Under the pieces are notes generated by a model that saw only the letters and a list, made by a program, of their open reading frames with translations, did not search any database and was not told the DNA's origin. Positions 1 through 10,545 of a stretch of DNA of 64,000 nt are shown piece after piece (within the stretch, counting starts at the first letter, position 1; each line of letters begins with the position of its first letter). The position numbers were made by a program, and so were the translations under genes. This DNA comes from Prunella strophiata (taxonomy: Eukaryota; Chordata; Aves; Passeriformes; Prunellidae): assembly GCA_036583965.1 (NCBI GenBank), contig JAZBQD010000006.1:62001-126000 (forward strand), written 5' to 3'.

Positions 1-480
1 CTCTCGCCTGTCTCCCTGGCGCATGCACAGGAAGGACAAAGCCTTCAGTGGCTCCGCTTCCACGGTCAGCAATTGCTCTGACCAGAGCAGCAGTCGCTCC
101 TGCCCCTTTGCCTTCACCAATGCAAGAGGGACCATCTGTCTCCTCCTCCTCCTCCCCCCGTGTGGCGTGTGGATCAGCCCCGCTGCTGGGTTCCCCCCAC
201 CCTGCGCTGCAGGAGGGTGTGGAGCCGCCTCTGCTGCCAACAAGGGAGGCAGCCGGTTCTGTGACAGTGGCTGGCAGCCCCGTGCTGGAGAGCACATCCA
301 GCCCCCCTGCATCACATCCAGCCCCCCTGCCCCACAGCTGGCAGCTGATTCATCAGCAGTGGTGCCCACAACGACAGCTGGGGATGCCTCCCTGCTGGCT
401 CTGCTGTCTCCAGCCGGCCCCACTCCCATCTGGGATGTGAGCTGTGGTGTAGCAGGCACAAGGCCTGCAAGGCCTCCCTG
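1..480 (+). repeat. GC-rich dispersed segment, copy 1
   Basis: The segment contains short direct repeats built on CACATCCAGCCCCCCTGC. The same sequence lies inverted at 29885-30372, and a diverged same-strand copy lies at 12990-13460. It is open in more than one frame, as is usual for such composition. Start codons are not supported by splice or promoter signals, so no gene is called. Confidence 0.6.
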
Positions 481-499
481 GCGGTCAGCAGCCTAAAGA

Positions 500-780
500 T
501 AGGAAATGCTTAGTCATGGAGACTGGAAAAAAGGAGGCCCCTTTTCCGCCCTCAGATCCTTGCTTATCTCTCTGTAAGCCTATAGGTCATATTTGCCTCG
601 ACCCTTACCATTGGATAATTTCCAAAACCCTCAAACCCTATAAAAACCCCTAGTCCTGCCCAGTTCAGCAGAAGAGCTGTCACTGATTCCCCCTTCGTGG
701 AAGAAGCCAATACAGGACATCTCTGTGGAACCATCACACAGCCTTCTCCTCTGTCATCCCATGTGTGTGCTGCTGGGGCC
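500..780 (+). promoter_or_regulatory. LTR-like promoter segment with inverted CCAAT and TATA boxes
   Basis: An inverted CCAAT element (CCATTGG, 608-614) lies about 30 bp upstream of TATAAAAA (639-646), followed by GC-mixed sequence that could be R/U5. This is the arrangement of a retroviral U3-R junction. No TG...CA boundary or primer-binding site was found, so it is called LTR-like only. The right-arm copy is at about 29590-29865 on the minus strand. Confidence 0.45.
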
Positions 781-789
781 ACGCCTTAG

Positions 790-900
790 CAAAGCATAAG
801 AGCTGAAATCACTAAAGAGGTAGAAATCACCTAAGAGCTGACATCACTAAAGAGCGAGAAATCACCTCAGAGCTGAAATCACTAAGAGTCAAACTGCTTG
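790..900 (+). repeat. Short direct repeats (about 35 bp, 2-3 units)
   Basis: Units built on GAAATCAC and AGAGCTGA(A/C)ATCACTAA repeat between 795 and 895. The inverted arm shows the same block at about 29475-29585. It lies between two LTR-like segments and may be part of an ERV leader. Confidence 0.6.
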
Positions 901-1064
901 CTAAGGTGGCCTGTGGCTGGGAGCTGCCTGGGGGGCCCGGGCAGATGGTGCTGAACAGGACTGCGCTGTACCAGGCCTGATGTGGCAGCCAGCCGGGGAT
1001 ATCCTGACACCCAGCCCCGGCCAGCATTGCCTCCCCTGTTGCCACAGGCCCCCAGCTGGGTAAT

Positions 1065-1405
1065 AATTAGCATTGACTCCAGAAACTTGATCAATCGCTT
1101 AATTGTAATACACTCTATTATTCTATGCTAATTATTAAACTCATCACCCTTGCAGACAGTCCGATATAGACAGATCCAATTGGCCAATCAAACCAAACAC
1201 CATCAGCACTGGCTTATTAAGAAACCACCCTTTGGTAAACAAATCTCCATAACACATTCCACATGTGCAGGCTGCAGCAAGTGGAGATAAGAATTGTTTC
1301 TCATTCTTTCCTTTGATCTTCTCACAGCCTTCCCCAGGACAATGCCTGGGAAAGTTGTGCCTGCTGCTCTCTGTGGAGAGCTGCTGCCACAATCCCATAG
1401 AAAGG
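1065..1405 (-). mobile_element. LTR-like fragment, minus strand
   Basis: Read on the minus strand, this has the same order of landmarks as the LTR at 10085-10545: a run ending in a GACTGTCTGCAAGGG-like motif, then a GATCAAT...TTAAT block. The two are related but clearly diverged. It directly abuts the truncated LTR at 1407-1726, so one element inserted into or deleted part of the other. The right-arm copy is at about 28960-29300. Confidence 0.5.
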
Positions 1406-1406
1406 T

Positions 1407-1726
1407 CTGGTAGCTCTTGTCCTCTGGAAACCAGTGGGTAAGGGCACCTTGTTCTGTCCCAAAGCCCAGATCATATCCAGGTGGGCATGCTGAGCTCCTC
1501 CCCCCTGGGTGGAGCATCTCCCAATGGGCTGATCTCATTCTATGAGTCATGATTGGTCCTTGATCGCCCATCAAACAGAAATGGCTCCTGGAGGGAGTTA
1601 TCTCTGAGTCATGGGCAAGGCATTGATGGGCCATCAACAGCAGATAAGGAAAAAAACTGCCTCTCCTGGTTTCAAGAGCTCTTGAATATGGGAATAGAAT
1701 ACAGCTTTAGATTGGAACCTAGGACA
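1407..1726 (-). mobile_element. Truncated LTR (unit C of left tandem cluster)
   Basis: It begins on the minus strand with TGTCCTAGG at 1726 and follows the sequence of LTR B (1946-2493) for about 320 bp before breaking off into the fragment at 1065-1405. It is the third LTR of a head-to-tail series, and the right-arm equivalent is 28641-28960. Confidence 0.75.
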
Positions 1727-1945
1727 TAATCCACCCCTTATTCTATTACCATCTATACCCAAACCAATACCCTCTTACAAACATACATATATATAATACA
1801 GAATGAAACTTTACACACAGTTCTCCCTTAAAATTAGGTCTCCTTGTAGTACACAAGGGGTTACCCCATCCTTCTGTATTACCCACCAAGTGTAACCAGG
1901 TCCTTGAGCAAAAACCTTGCTGCCCCACGTTGGGCGCCAACATTA
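1727..1945 (-). mobile_element. Internal segment of mini-ERV: PBS, integrase tail, polypurine tract
   Basis: On the minus strand an exact 18-nt lysine-tRNA primer-binding site TGGCGCCCAACGTGGGGC occupies 1939-1922. Directly after it the sequence encodes a stretch like the C-terminal end of the ERVL-type integrase at 56337-56475 (FAQGPG, TWW, QGDL motifs). A purine-rich tract then abuts the next LTR at 1726. With only about 200 bp between LTRs, this is an internal-deletion derivative. Confidence 0.75.
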
Positions 1946-2493
1946 TGCTCTGGTTTGAAAGCAAAACCTGTGAGAGACTCCAAGCCAGAAATACAATTTA
2001 TATAGGAAAAAAGGGAAAAAACCACAATGCATGCAATAGCACAAAATAAAACCACTGACAGAGTCAGAATACAAACTGACACCCTGTAGTTAGGTGGTGG
2101 TCTAGCATCCAGATGCAAGTGAAATTATCTGGTTGAAGTGGAGTGGTGATCCTGTAGAAGATGGAGCTCTTGTCCCTCTGGGAAACAGGGGGGTAAGGGC
2201 TACCTGTTTTGTCCCAAAGCCCAGATCATATCTAGGTGGGGATGCTGAGCTCCTCCCCCCTGGGTGGAGCCTCTCCCAATGGGCTGATCTCATTCTCTGA
2301 GCCATGATTGGTCTTTGATTGCCCATCAAACAGAAATGGCTCCAAAAAATGGAGAGAGTTATCCCTGAGTCATGGGCAAGGCATTGATGGGCCATCAACC
2401 GGATATAAGGAAAAACACTGCCCCTCCTGGTTTCATCAAACAGCTCTTGAAGATGGGAATAGAATACATCTTTAATATTGGCAACCTAGGACA
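1946..2493 (-). mobile_element. LTR B of left tandem cluster
   Basis: It starts TGTCCTAGG (2493) and ends ...CCAGAGCA (1946), six bases before the lysine-tRNA primer site, giving about 548 bp. Its neighbours on both sides are LTRs of the same family in the same orientation, separated by about 220-bp internal segments. The series LTR-int-LTR-int-LTR fits unequal recombination between LTRs. Confidence 0.8.
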
Positions 2494-2714
2494 TAATCCA
2501 CCCCTTATTCTATTACCATCTATACCCAAACCAATACCCTCTTACAAACATACATATATATAATACAGATGAAACTTTACACACAGTTCTCCCTTAAAAT
2601 TAGGTCTCCTTTGTAGTACACAAGGGGTTACCCCCATCCTTCTGTATTACCCACCAAGTGTACCAGGGTCCTTGAGCAAAACACCTGCTGCCCCCACGTG
2701 GGCTGCCAACATTA
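2494..2714 (-). mobile_element. Second internal segment of the left mini-ERV cluster
   Basis: This has the same organisation as 1727-1945: a primer-binding site degraded by small indels near 2688-2707, an integrase-tail-like stretch and a purine-rich tract next to LTR B. The decayed primer site shows it is older or less constrained than the neighbouring unit. Confidence 0.7.
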
Positions 2715-3255
2715 TGCTCTGGTTTGTTGAAAGCAAAACCTGTGAGAGACTCCAAGTCCAGAATACAATTTATATAGGAAAAGGATAAAAAACCACAATG
2801 CATGCAATAGCACAAAATAAAACCACTGACAGAGACAGAATACAACCTGACGCCCTGCTAGTTAGGGTGGTGGTAGCAGTCCAGATGAAATTATCTGGCT
2901 GAAGTGGTGATCCTGTAGAACAATCTGGCAGCTCTTGTCTCGGGAAACATGTGGGTAAGGGCTGCCTGTTTTGTCCCAAAGCCCAGATCATATCTAGGTG
3001 GGCATGCTGAGCTCCTCCCCCCTGGGTGGAGCCTCTCACAATGGGCTGATCTCATTCTCTGAGCCATGATTGGTCCTTGATTGCCCACCAAACAGAAATG
3101 GCTCCATAAATGGAGGGAGTTATCTCTGAGTCATGGCAAGGCATTGATGGGCCATTAACAGGAGATCAGGAAAAACAAGAAAACACTGCTGCTCCTGGTT
3201 TCAACAGCTCTTGAGGATGGGGATAGAATACAGCTTTAGATTGGAATCTAGGACA
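2715..3255 (-). mobile_element. LTR A of left tandem cluster
   Basis: It starts TGTCCTAGATTCC on the minus strand at 3255 and ends at about 2715, 541 bp in all. Its partner in the right arm is 27870-28424. It is the most upstream LTR of the series in its own orientation. Confidence 0.8.
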
Positions 3256-3480
3256 CGACCATTAATTATTAATTATCTGCTGTTCATGGGCCATTAATTA
3301 TTAATTATCTGCTGTTAATGGGCCATCGAGTGTCACTGCATGGCTGATAAAATTCCATCACCCCATTGGGAGATGCTTTGCCCAGGGGGAAGAGCCAAGC
3401 ATTCCCAACTGGATAGAATCTGAGATTTGGAACACCACAGTCAGCCTTATCTACAAGATTCCTCAGAGGAGCAGCTGCCT
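3256..3480. other. Non-coding sequence shared by both arms
   Basis: It contains a duplicated ATTAATTATTAATTATCTG motif next to LTR A, then about 170 bp of unassigned sequence. The right-arm copy is 27645-27869 and looks about 95% identical by eye. No coding signal was seen. Confidence 0.6.
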
Positions 3481-3960
3481 TCTTTTTTTAAGTTTTGACT
3501 TTATTTTCCCTTTATTTTTGACTTTATTCTAATCTTATTCTTTGCTTAATTTTTTTATTTTTGACTTTATTTTTTATTATTATTGTTATTAATTTATTTT
3601 TAATTCTTTTTAATTATTTATTACTTTGCTTAATTTTTATTTTTTCTTTTATTTTTATTCTTCATTTTTTATCTTATTTTTACTTTTATTTCTATATTTT
3701 AATTTTTATTTTATTTCATTTTTATTATTTATTTTAAAAATGCATTTTATTTTTATCTTATTTATTTCTGACTTTATTTTTATTATTTTTATTTCTATAT
3801 TTATTTTAATTATAATTTTAATTATTTTATTTTTAATTTATTGACTTCCCCAAAGAAAGAATGTTTTTCTACCCCATATTTATGCTTGAGAGCCTTTTAA
3901 TTTCAAAATTATAATAATTTGGAGGGAGAGGGTTTACATTTTCCATTTCAGGGAAAAATG
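3481..3960. repeat. T-rich low-complexity tract
   Basis: Positions 3483-3842 are built almost entirely from TTTATTTTT-type words. Apparent open frames here are composition artefacts. The right arm keeps a shorter A-rich version (about 27445-27645), so the tract length differs between arms. Confidence 0.85.
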
Positions 3961-5160
3961 CCTGCCTGCCTATGCACACACCTGTCTGTTCAAACCAAAA
4001 CACTTCAAAATACCCCCAAATTACATCAAAATACAGTAACAGACCCTGAAATTACCCCAATTCACCTCAAAAATTGCACCAAAATAGCCTGAAATCCCAT
4101 CAGGGACCCCAAAATTACTCCAAAGTCACATCAGGGACCCTGAAATTACCTCAAAATCCCATCAGGGTCCCCAAAATTACCCCAAAATCCCATCACGGAC
4201 TCCCTGAAATCACATCAGGGACCTCAAAATTGCACCAAAATCCCCCCAAACTACCCCCAACACCCCAAAAATATGATCAGGGACCCTGAAATCCCATCAG
4301 GGACCCTGAAATTGCACCAAATCACCCCCAAATCTCATCAGGACTCCAAAATTCCTTCGAGAACCCACCATTAAACCCAAAATCCAGTCAGGGATGCCAA
4401 AATTGCACCAAAATAGCCTGAAATCCCATCAGGGACCCCAAAATTACTCCAAAGTCACATCAGGGACCCTGAAATTACCTCAAAATCCCATCAGGGTCCC
4501 CAAAATTACCCCAAAAATCCAGTCAGGGATGCCAAAATTGCACCAAAATCCCCCCAAACTACCCCCAACACCCCAAAAATATGATCAGGGACCCTGAAAT
4601 CCCATCAGGGACCCTGAAATTGCACCAAATCACCCCCAAATCTCATCAGGGACCCCCAAAATTCCTTCAGAGAACCCACAATTACCCAAAATCCAGTCAG
4701 GGATGCCAAAATTGCACCAAAATAGCCCCCACCCCCTCCCCTCCCCCCTCTCATAAAGAACCCCAAAATTACACCAAAATACCACAAAATCAAGTCACGG
4801 ACCGCAAAAGACCCCAAAACTCCATCAGAAATCCTCAAAATCAGGGCAGGGACCCCAAAATAACCCCAAATCCCCCCCCTCCCAGAATCTGGTCAGGAAC
4901 CCCAAAATTACCTGAGAATACCCCAAAATCCAGTCAGGGATCCCAAAATCAGGGCAGGGACCCCAAAATTACCCCAGAAAGACCCAAGAATACACCAAAA
5001 CCCAGTCAGGGATCCCAAAATTACCCCAAATCCCTCCAATATGGCCCCAAACCTGGTCAGGGATCCATAAAGTCACGCAAAATCAGCCTAAACCCCCAAA
5101 ATTCCGTAACAAACGCCCAAATGTAGTCAAGGACCCCAAAAATCTCCCCCAATCCTCTCA
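3960..5160 (-). repeat. Left-arm satellite, degenerate short units
   Basis: Related words (CCCATCAGGGACCC, CCAGTCAGGGATGCC, CCCCAAAATTACCCC) recur with a longer period near 330 bp: 4074 onward reappears at about 4400. They are the reverse complement of the 20-bp and 61-bp units that are highly amplified at 24100-27442. The left arm keeps a short, heterogeneous version. Confidence 0.85.
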
Positions 5161-5830
5161 GGACCCCTCAAAATCCCCCTCCCCCAATTCCCTCAGGATC
5201 CCAAAATTCACTCATGAGCCCAAATTCTCTCTCACAACCACCCAAAATCCCCCCCAAAGCCCCTCAAGAGCCCCCCCGGATGCCCTCAGGACCCCAGTTC
5301 TCACTCAGGACCGCCAAAAATCCACCCCAGACCCCCTCAGGACCCCAATTCTCCCTCAAGACCCCCCAAAATCCACCCCAAACCCCCCTCAGGACTCTAA
5401 ATTCTCCCTCAGATCCCCCCAAAATCCACCCCATACCCCCTCAGGACCCCAATTCTCTCTCAGATGCCCCCAAAATCCATACCAAACCCACTCAGGACCC
5501 CAATTCTCCCTCAGGAACCCCCAAACCCCTTCATGACCCCTCACATCCCCTCAGGACCCCCCCCCAACCCCTCTCTGATTTCCGCAAATCCCTCAGGACA
5601 CCCAATTCTCTCTCAGATGCCCCCAAATCCCGTCACATCCCCTCAAAGCCTCCAACCCCCTCAAAACTCCCCCAAACTCCCTCAGGACCCCCCAAACCGC
5701 CTCACACCACCCCAAACCGTCTCAGGACCCCCGAATTCTCCCTCAGGACCCCGCAAATCCCCTCAGGATCCCCCAAATCCCCTCAGGACCCCCCCAACCC
5801 CCTCCTAACCGCCCCTCCCCACTTCTCGCC
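5161..5830. repeat. C-rich tandem repeat flanking the CpG island (left)
   Basis: Words such as CCCTCAGGACCCC, AATTCTCCCTCA and CCCCCAAAATCCACCCC repeat irregularly. The mirror copy is 23226-23880. It sits immediately upstream of the CpG-island promoter and is not coding. Confidence 0.8.
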
Positions 5831-6234
5831 CGGGGTCTCGCGAGAGAAGCAGTGCCGCCATCTTGGTTGAGGGCAGTTCCGCCCGCTCCTGAGAGCGCTC
5901 CGTGTTCCCTCCTAAACCCAGCCGGGAACGGCGGAACCCGCCTGGGAACGGCGGGATGGAGCCTTAATCCCCCGGGATTCAGCCTAAACCCCCCGGGATT
6001 CAGCCTCAAAAGCGCCCAAATCCAGCCTGGAGCTTCCCATGGATTGAGGCGGTCCTGATGCGGACGGGGGGGGGGGGGCAGTGACGCCACCTCGCCCCGC
6101 CCCTTTCCGGCGCGTCCCGAGCCCGCTCGGGCATTTCCGTGCTCGCCGTTCCCGGGGCCGGTTCAGGGCCGGGACCGGCGCTGGTCCCGGGGGTCGTGCG
6201 CCACCGGAGCGTCCCCAAGGTGTCCCCAGTGACC
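5830..6234 (+). promoter_or_regulatory. CpG-island promoter of the helical host gene (left copy)
   Basis: This is a dense CpG stretch directly upstream of the exon-1 ATG (6235). It contains the palindromic core-promoter element TCTCGCGAGA (5836-5845), a reverse-strand YY1-type motif (CAACCAAGATGGCGGC, 5854-5869) and a GC box (CCCCGCCCC near 6094). These elements are typical of TATA-less housekeeping promoters (known). That this one is active is inference. There is a G-run near 6066-6078. Confidence 0.75.
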
Positions 6235-6249
6235 ATGGAGCTCCAAGGG
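6235..6249 (+). CDS. Exon 1 of helical host gene, left copy (MELQG)
   Basis: ATG at 6235 opens a 15-nt coding exon that ends at a GTGCGA splice donor (GT at 6250). Exon 2 ends with a very similar sequence (VELQ(E) followed by GTGCGA), so the exon boundary seems to have been copied when the domain was duplicated. The exon is phase 0 and joins exon 2 in frame. Confidence 0.55.
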
Positions 6250-6586
6250 GTGCGACGGGGGGAAGAGAGGGACAGAGGGGACGCTGGGGGGAGGAGGGGG
6301 CAGTGGGGGATGGGGGGGACACGGGGGGTGGCGGGGGGGACAGGGGGTCGCAAAGGGGACAGGAGGGAGTGGCAGGAAGGGGGGAGGTGACAGAGAGGGG
6401 GAAACGGGGGGGGGAGGGGGCAGTGGGGGATGGGGGTGCACGGGGAGGGGAGGGACACGGGGGCTGGGGGGGTGCCAGAAGGAACAAGAGGCTGACAAAG
6501 GGACGGTGGGCAACGGGGACCCCGGGCCACCACAGGAGGCCACAAGTGCCACGAGGTCTCTGACACCTCCCCTATCCCCTCCACAG
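6250..6586 (+). other. G-rich intron 1 (left copy)
   Basis: This is a G-run-rich intron with a GT donor and a CCCCTATCCCCTCCACAG acceptor ending at 6586. Homologous introns lie at 22463-22798 (right arm) and 36113 to about 37298, where 1 kb of pure C replaces part of it. Open frames across it are artefacts. Confidence 0.65.
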
Positions 6587-7615
6587 CTGTCCCCGGCCCT
6601 GCTGCAGCCGCCGATCATAGTGGTGGCCATCCTGAATGAGGTGCTGGCCACCAGAGCCAGTCTGGATGAGGACATGCTCATGTCCTCACGCCGCTTTTAC
6701 GTGAACCTGGAGGAATTCACCGATGTGCTGGCGGAATTCACCTATGTGTTCCATGTCATCCTGAGCTGGATTCATGGCAGGTGGTGGCGCAGTGGTGTCA
6801 CCCCCAATGATGCTGATTATGTTGATGTTCTTCTCACCCCCCTGAGCCAGGCCCTGGCTGCCTATGAGAGCACCCGATGGACCACCTGGTTTTATGTGAA
6901 ATTGGAGGTCAGTGACTGGATGGGGTCGGTGGCTTGGCTTGTGCACAGCTGGGCCTGGCTGGCCAGGAAGGCCACCAAACTCCTCAACACCCTCAGGACA
7001 GTGGCCACTGAGGTGGCTGAAGTGGAAGCCAACACCACCGCCCGGGCCAGGGAGCTGCAGGACGAGGCTGCCCATTATGGGACAGCTCAGGAAAATGTGA
7101 TGGAACTGGGTCAGGCCACGGGTGGGGAGGAGAGGGCTGAGGAGGTGGCCAGGTATGTAGACAGGATGGACAGCGAGGTCACCCGTGAGGCAGCAACGGC
7201 CCGCCATGGTGAGAAAGCAGTTGGAGGTCGCCCTGGGGCTGCTGGAACGCTTGGTGGCCATGTGTGACAAAGCCACCACCTTCCCCCGGGAGCTGCAGTG
7301 CCTGCTCAGGGAAATTGAGGCCACCCTGGAGGGAACAAATGAGGAGTCCCCGATATCCCCGAAGACTTGGTGTCCAGGGTGGCCGTGGCTGAGCGGCTGT
7401 GGGAGGCCAATGCCCGCCTGGCCAAGAATCACCTGGTGGGGACACTTGACTACATGTTCAAGTTTTATTTCGATGGTGGTCCCGACAGCCCCAGTGCCTG
7501 TGGGGTGGCCGAGCGGTGCCTAAGAGCCACCGAGGACATCCCAAAGGTCATTCGACCCCCGGAGCGTCCCCAGAGCTTCCCTGCCGGGTCCCCAGTGAGC
7601 GTGGAGCTCCAAGAG
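6587..7615 (+). pseudogene. Exon 2 of helical host gene, left copy, with two frameshifts
   Basis: This 1029-nt exon encodes the same helical domain as 21434-22462 but differs by an extra C near 7200 and a missing C near 7350. The frame is wrong only between these two points, about 150 nt, and total length is unchanged. Both changes are in C runs, so they may be sequencing errors rather than mutations. The exon is flanked by a consensus acceptor (AG at 6585) and a GTGCGA donor (7616). Function unknown. Confidence 0.7.
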
Positions 7616-7976
7616 GTGCGACAGGGGGAGGAGAGGGGGACAGAGGGGACACTGTGGGGGGGCAGGAGGGGACAGGAGGAGGGGAAGGAAGGGGGGAGGG
7701 TGACAGAAGGAGGGGGGAAAGTGAGGGGAGGGGCAGTGGGGGATGGGGGTGACTCAGGGTGGGTGGGGACGCGAAAGGGCTGGCAGGGGGTGGCAGAAAG
7801 ACAGCTGGGGGCAAGGGGGTGGCAGGGGATACGAGGGCAGGGGCAGGGGGTGGCAGAGGGAACAAGAGGCTGGCAAAGGGATGGAGGAGCACAAGGAGAC
7901 CCCACAAGGGCACAGGGCCACCACAGGAGGCCATAAGTGCCATGAGGTCCTGACACCTCCTCTGTCCCCTCCCCAG

Positions 7977-8953
7977 ATGAAGAGATGCTGTTTAACTTCT
8001 GGCCATCCTGGCAAGGTGGGCAACCACTATGACCAGGCCCACACCGGCGTGTGAGGTGGACCGTGGTGTCCCAAAGTCCCTGCGCTCACGCAGGAGGAGT
8101 GTCAGCCGGGCGGTCCATAAGACCCTGGGCCACCGTTGGTGTCACCTCTTTGGACAACTGTGGTGTCATTGCCCCAGGCCAGGCCCTGGCCGCCCTTGTG
8201 ACCATAGCTTGGGGCAATCTTGTCTGATGCGAGAGCCGGCACCCAGCCTGGCGGGAGTCAACGGCCACGCTCAGGACGAGCGGGGACCGGCTGACTGAAG
8301 AGGCCACCGAGATCCGTGACACCTGCGAGGACGTGGCCACCGCCACGGCCACCGTCCCGGCCTGGGACCAGCAGGACGAGGGCGCCCGCACCGTGATCCT
8401 CGCAACAATGGGATGGCTGCGGGCTGTCAGCAGCTGCTGGTGGCCCTGGACAGGGAGGAGGTGGTCTCGGTGGGCACCAGCAAGGAAAAGGCGGCCACCA
8501 ACGATGCCATGGGAGAGGCCGTGGTGGCCACCAGCCAGGCGAGGGCGGCCACCAGGAGAGAACAGCAGGTGGAGGTGGCCTGGGTCTGCTGAAGCGCTTT
8601 GTGGACATGTGGTGACAGAGGCACCATGTTCACCTGGGACATGCAGTACCAGCTCAGGGCCATGGAGGCCACCGTGGAGGAGACAAAGGAGGCATCCCCT
8701 GGTGTCCCTGAGGCCTTGATGGACGAAGCTGTGGAGGCCAAGAGGATGTGGGAGACCGGCACCCGCCTGACCACACGTCAGGTGGAGGAAACATTTGAGA
8801 AGATCCACTCCCTTCTCTTGAATCTCTATGGTGGCCCCAGTGGCCGAGCATTGCCAAAGAGCCATTAAGGACATCCCGAGGTTGATTCAGGACAGTGATG
8901 TCACTGCCGTGATGTCATCACAGCACTGTGACATCATCAGGGACATCGGCTGA
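7977..8953 (+). pseudogene. Exon 3 of helical host gene, left copy, degenerate second domain
   Basis: A pyrimidine tract and CCCCAG acceptor end at 7976. The first frame meets a TGA at about 8052. Homology to the helical domain then continues in shifting frames: a TEEATEIRDTCEDVA stretch near 8294-8340, an EVVS...SKEKAATND-type stretch near 8455-8510, and a clean frame 8599-8832 matching the exon 2 end. A stop lies at 8951. The upstream half resembles the copy at 34715-36112 more than exon 2. It looks broken in at least three places. Confidence 0.6.
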
Positions 8954-9190
8954 TGTCATCTGTCCCCTCCCTGCTTGGGATTTCAGACAAATTTGGGGAA
9001 TTTTTTGGGAATTTTCATTGAAATTGTCCCAAATCCTGATGGGAATTCTTTGGGTGACGTCACTGGGGACACTCAGGGACACTCTGGGTACACTCAGGAA
9101 CAGGGGACACGGGGTGAATGAGTCCCCTCAGCAGCTTCCAGCTTTCCACTGTGCCTGCAGCAGAGCTGGGCCATAAATGACAATTTAATA
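8954..9190 (+). other. Downstream flank of the host gene
   Basis: This is a 3' flank with no coding signal. The right-arm equivalent is 19870-20105 and nearly identical. It may contain the 3' UTR, but no AATAAA was found before the next repeat. Confidence 0.4.
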
Positions 9191-9475
9191 ATTGGCTTCT
9201 GCACTTTACATTGCCTTTTGTACTTTATATTGCCTTTGTACTTTTTGTATTGCCTTTTGCACTTTTGTATTGCCTTTTGCACATTGTTATTGATTACCAG
9301 CAATTTGATATGGTATTTGATACCGATACTGATTGTTGATTCCTTCTAGCTGCGGCTGGTACAATATACTATTCAGTTTATGTGTGCACCGTATAGCCTG
9401 TAAGTAAATAAATGCCCTCTATATAAATCAGACTGGGCTGATCTGACTCTGTGTCAGACACATTACTCGACCCCA
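9190..9475 (+). mobile_element. AT-rich short repeats and LTR 3' part preceding class I gag
   Basis: Units of TTGCCTTTTG(T/C)AC repeat four to five times at 9220-9285. They are followed by a TATATAAAT box (about 9419) and AATAAA (about 9403), and then by class I gag sequence from about 9480. This order (tail of an LTR, leader, gag) suggests the 3' portion of a 5' LTR. The primer-binding site was not recognised. The right copy is about 19575-19865 on the minus strand. Confidence 0.45.
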
Positions 9476-9479
9476 TTGA

Positions 9480-10080
9480 GATACGAGTGGCCAATAAAAC
9501 CATCACACAATTTCCTCGAGGGGAGCACAGCCAGGGAGCTGCTTCAAGGCGCTGTCACTGAGATATTTCCCCTTGCAAACCCTGGGTGGGATGGAAATAC
9601 ACCAGAGCAGATGGCAAAATTAAAATGATACCAAAGCCTCGTGGTATGTGGGATTAAAACATGGAGTCTCTAAAGCTGTAATTGGTCAAAGATTTGCCAA
9701 GTGAGGCAAAATTATGATGAATCAGCCACAGATTTTTTTAAACAGGTGAAGAGAAACTGCCATTAAATATACTGATCTAGATCCTGAATCAGCTGATGGG
9801 AAAGCACATTTAGTACTCTTGTTTCTGGGTCAGCTTCAAACGGTATAAGAAAGGAAAGATAAAGGGAGTTCAAGACAGAGATGAAATACTAGAGCTTGCC
9901 TGGAAGGTGTTTGAGACAGGGGCCCAACAGAAAGGGTTAATCCCAACCTAGCAAGAAGGCAGCTCAGGAAAAGCCACCCAAGAAAGTTTCCCCCGACGGA
10001 GAAGGAGCACTGTGCATCCTGTAAGAAATGGGACATTGGGAAAAGGACTGTGCAGTGCTGAAAGAAAAAACCATCAGTCT
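9480..10080 (+). pseudogene. Class I (gammaretrovirus-like) gag fragment: capsid and nucleocapsid
   Basis: Scattered frames encode gammaretroviral capsid landmarks in order: NPGWD, then a VNWSK/QVRQN/DES stretch, then KYTDLDPES, then an ACLEGV-type remnant of the helix before nucleocapsid. A zinc-knuckle remnant (CASCKK...) sits near 10011. At least four stops or frameshifts interrupt it. Capsid and nucleocapsid normally form the virion core and bind genomic RNA (family knowledge). This copy cannot make an intact Gag, and pro and pol do not follow it. Confidence 0.75.
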
Positions 10081-10084
10081 CTGT

Positions 10085-10545
10085 CGTAGCAGCGGTCCCC
10101 AGCAGGGAATAATGAGCATGGACTGCATGATTGCAGAAGGCTGATCAATTGCTTTATTCTACTATGCTGTACCATACTCCTGAGAAAAAAACATCGCCCT
10201 TGCCAGACAGTCACAAACACACACGATAATACAATTGGTCAGTTGTCACTGTGGAGCACAACGACACAACGCGGACAGCAGCTCTTTGCAAGGTGTGAGA
10301 GAGCAAAAGAGCAAGTTTATTGAAATCTGACTCCATTTATAGTTTTCTGAATCCCAGTGCCATTGGAGGGTGACAGTGCTACTTCCTCAATGCCACTGGA
10401 CAACTCAACAGTCCATCAAGTTGCTCTTGCTCCATAGGAGGAAGACAAAACAATAAGTTATTTACAGAAAGTGTGTGAGAAGTTCTGCACAAGGATGTAA
10501 ACATCAGAAGGCTTTAGAGGAAACTTAAAAAATCAGGGCGACACC
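10085..10545 (-). mobile_element. LTR-like element, left copy
   Basis: On the minus strand it runs from near the broken RT end to the gag fragment. The exact right-arm partner (18557-18975, plus strand) contains CTATAAAT and AATAAA motifs. It separates class I gag (plus) from class II RT (minus), so it is probably a later insertion or the 3' end of a recombined provirus. Confidence 0.55.

Noticed and set aside
5214..5870. A 218-codon proline/serine-rich frame
   Set aside because: Covers a tandem repeat, and its mirror in the right arm is not open in the same way.
6163..6681. Proline-rich minus-strand frames over intron 1 and the CpG island (also 7465-7956 and 22368-22886)
   Set aside because: They are the antisense of a G-rich intron with splice signals on the other strand. 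The composition alone keeps them open.
8086..8874. A 262-codon minus-strand frame
   Set aside because: It is the antisense of host-gene exon 3, whose plus-strand domain is recognisable.
10141..10230. A tRNA gene near the LTR sequences
   Set aside because: No cloverleaf or A/B box pair could be formed. The lysine similarity elsewhere is a primer-binding site.
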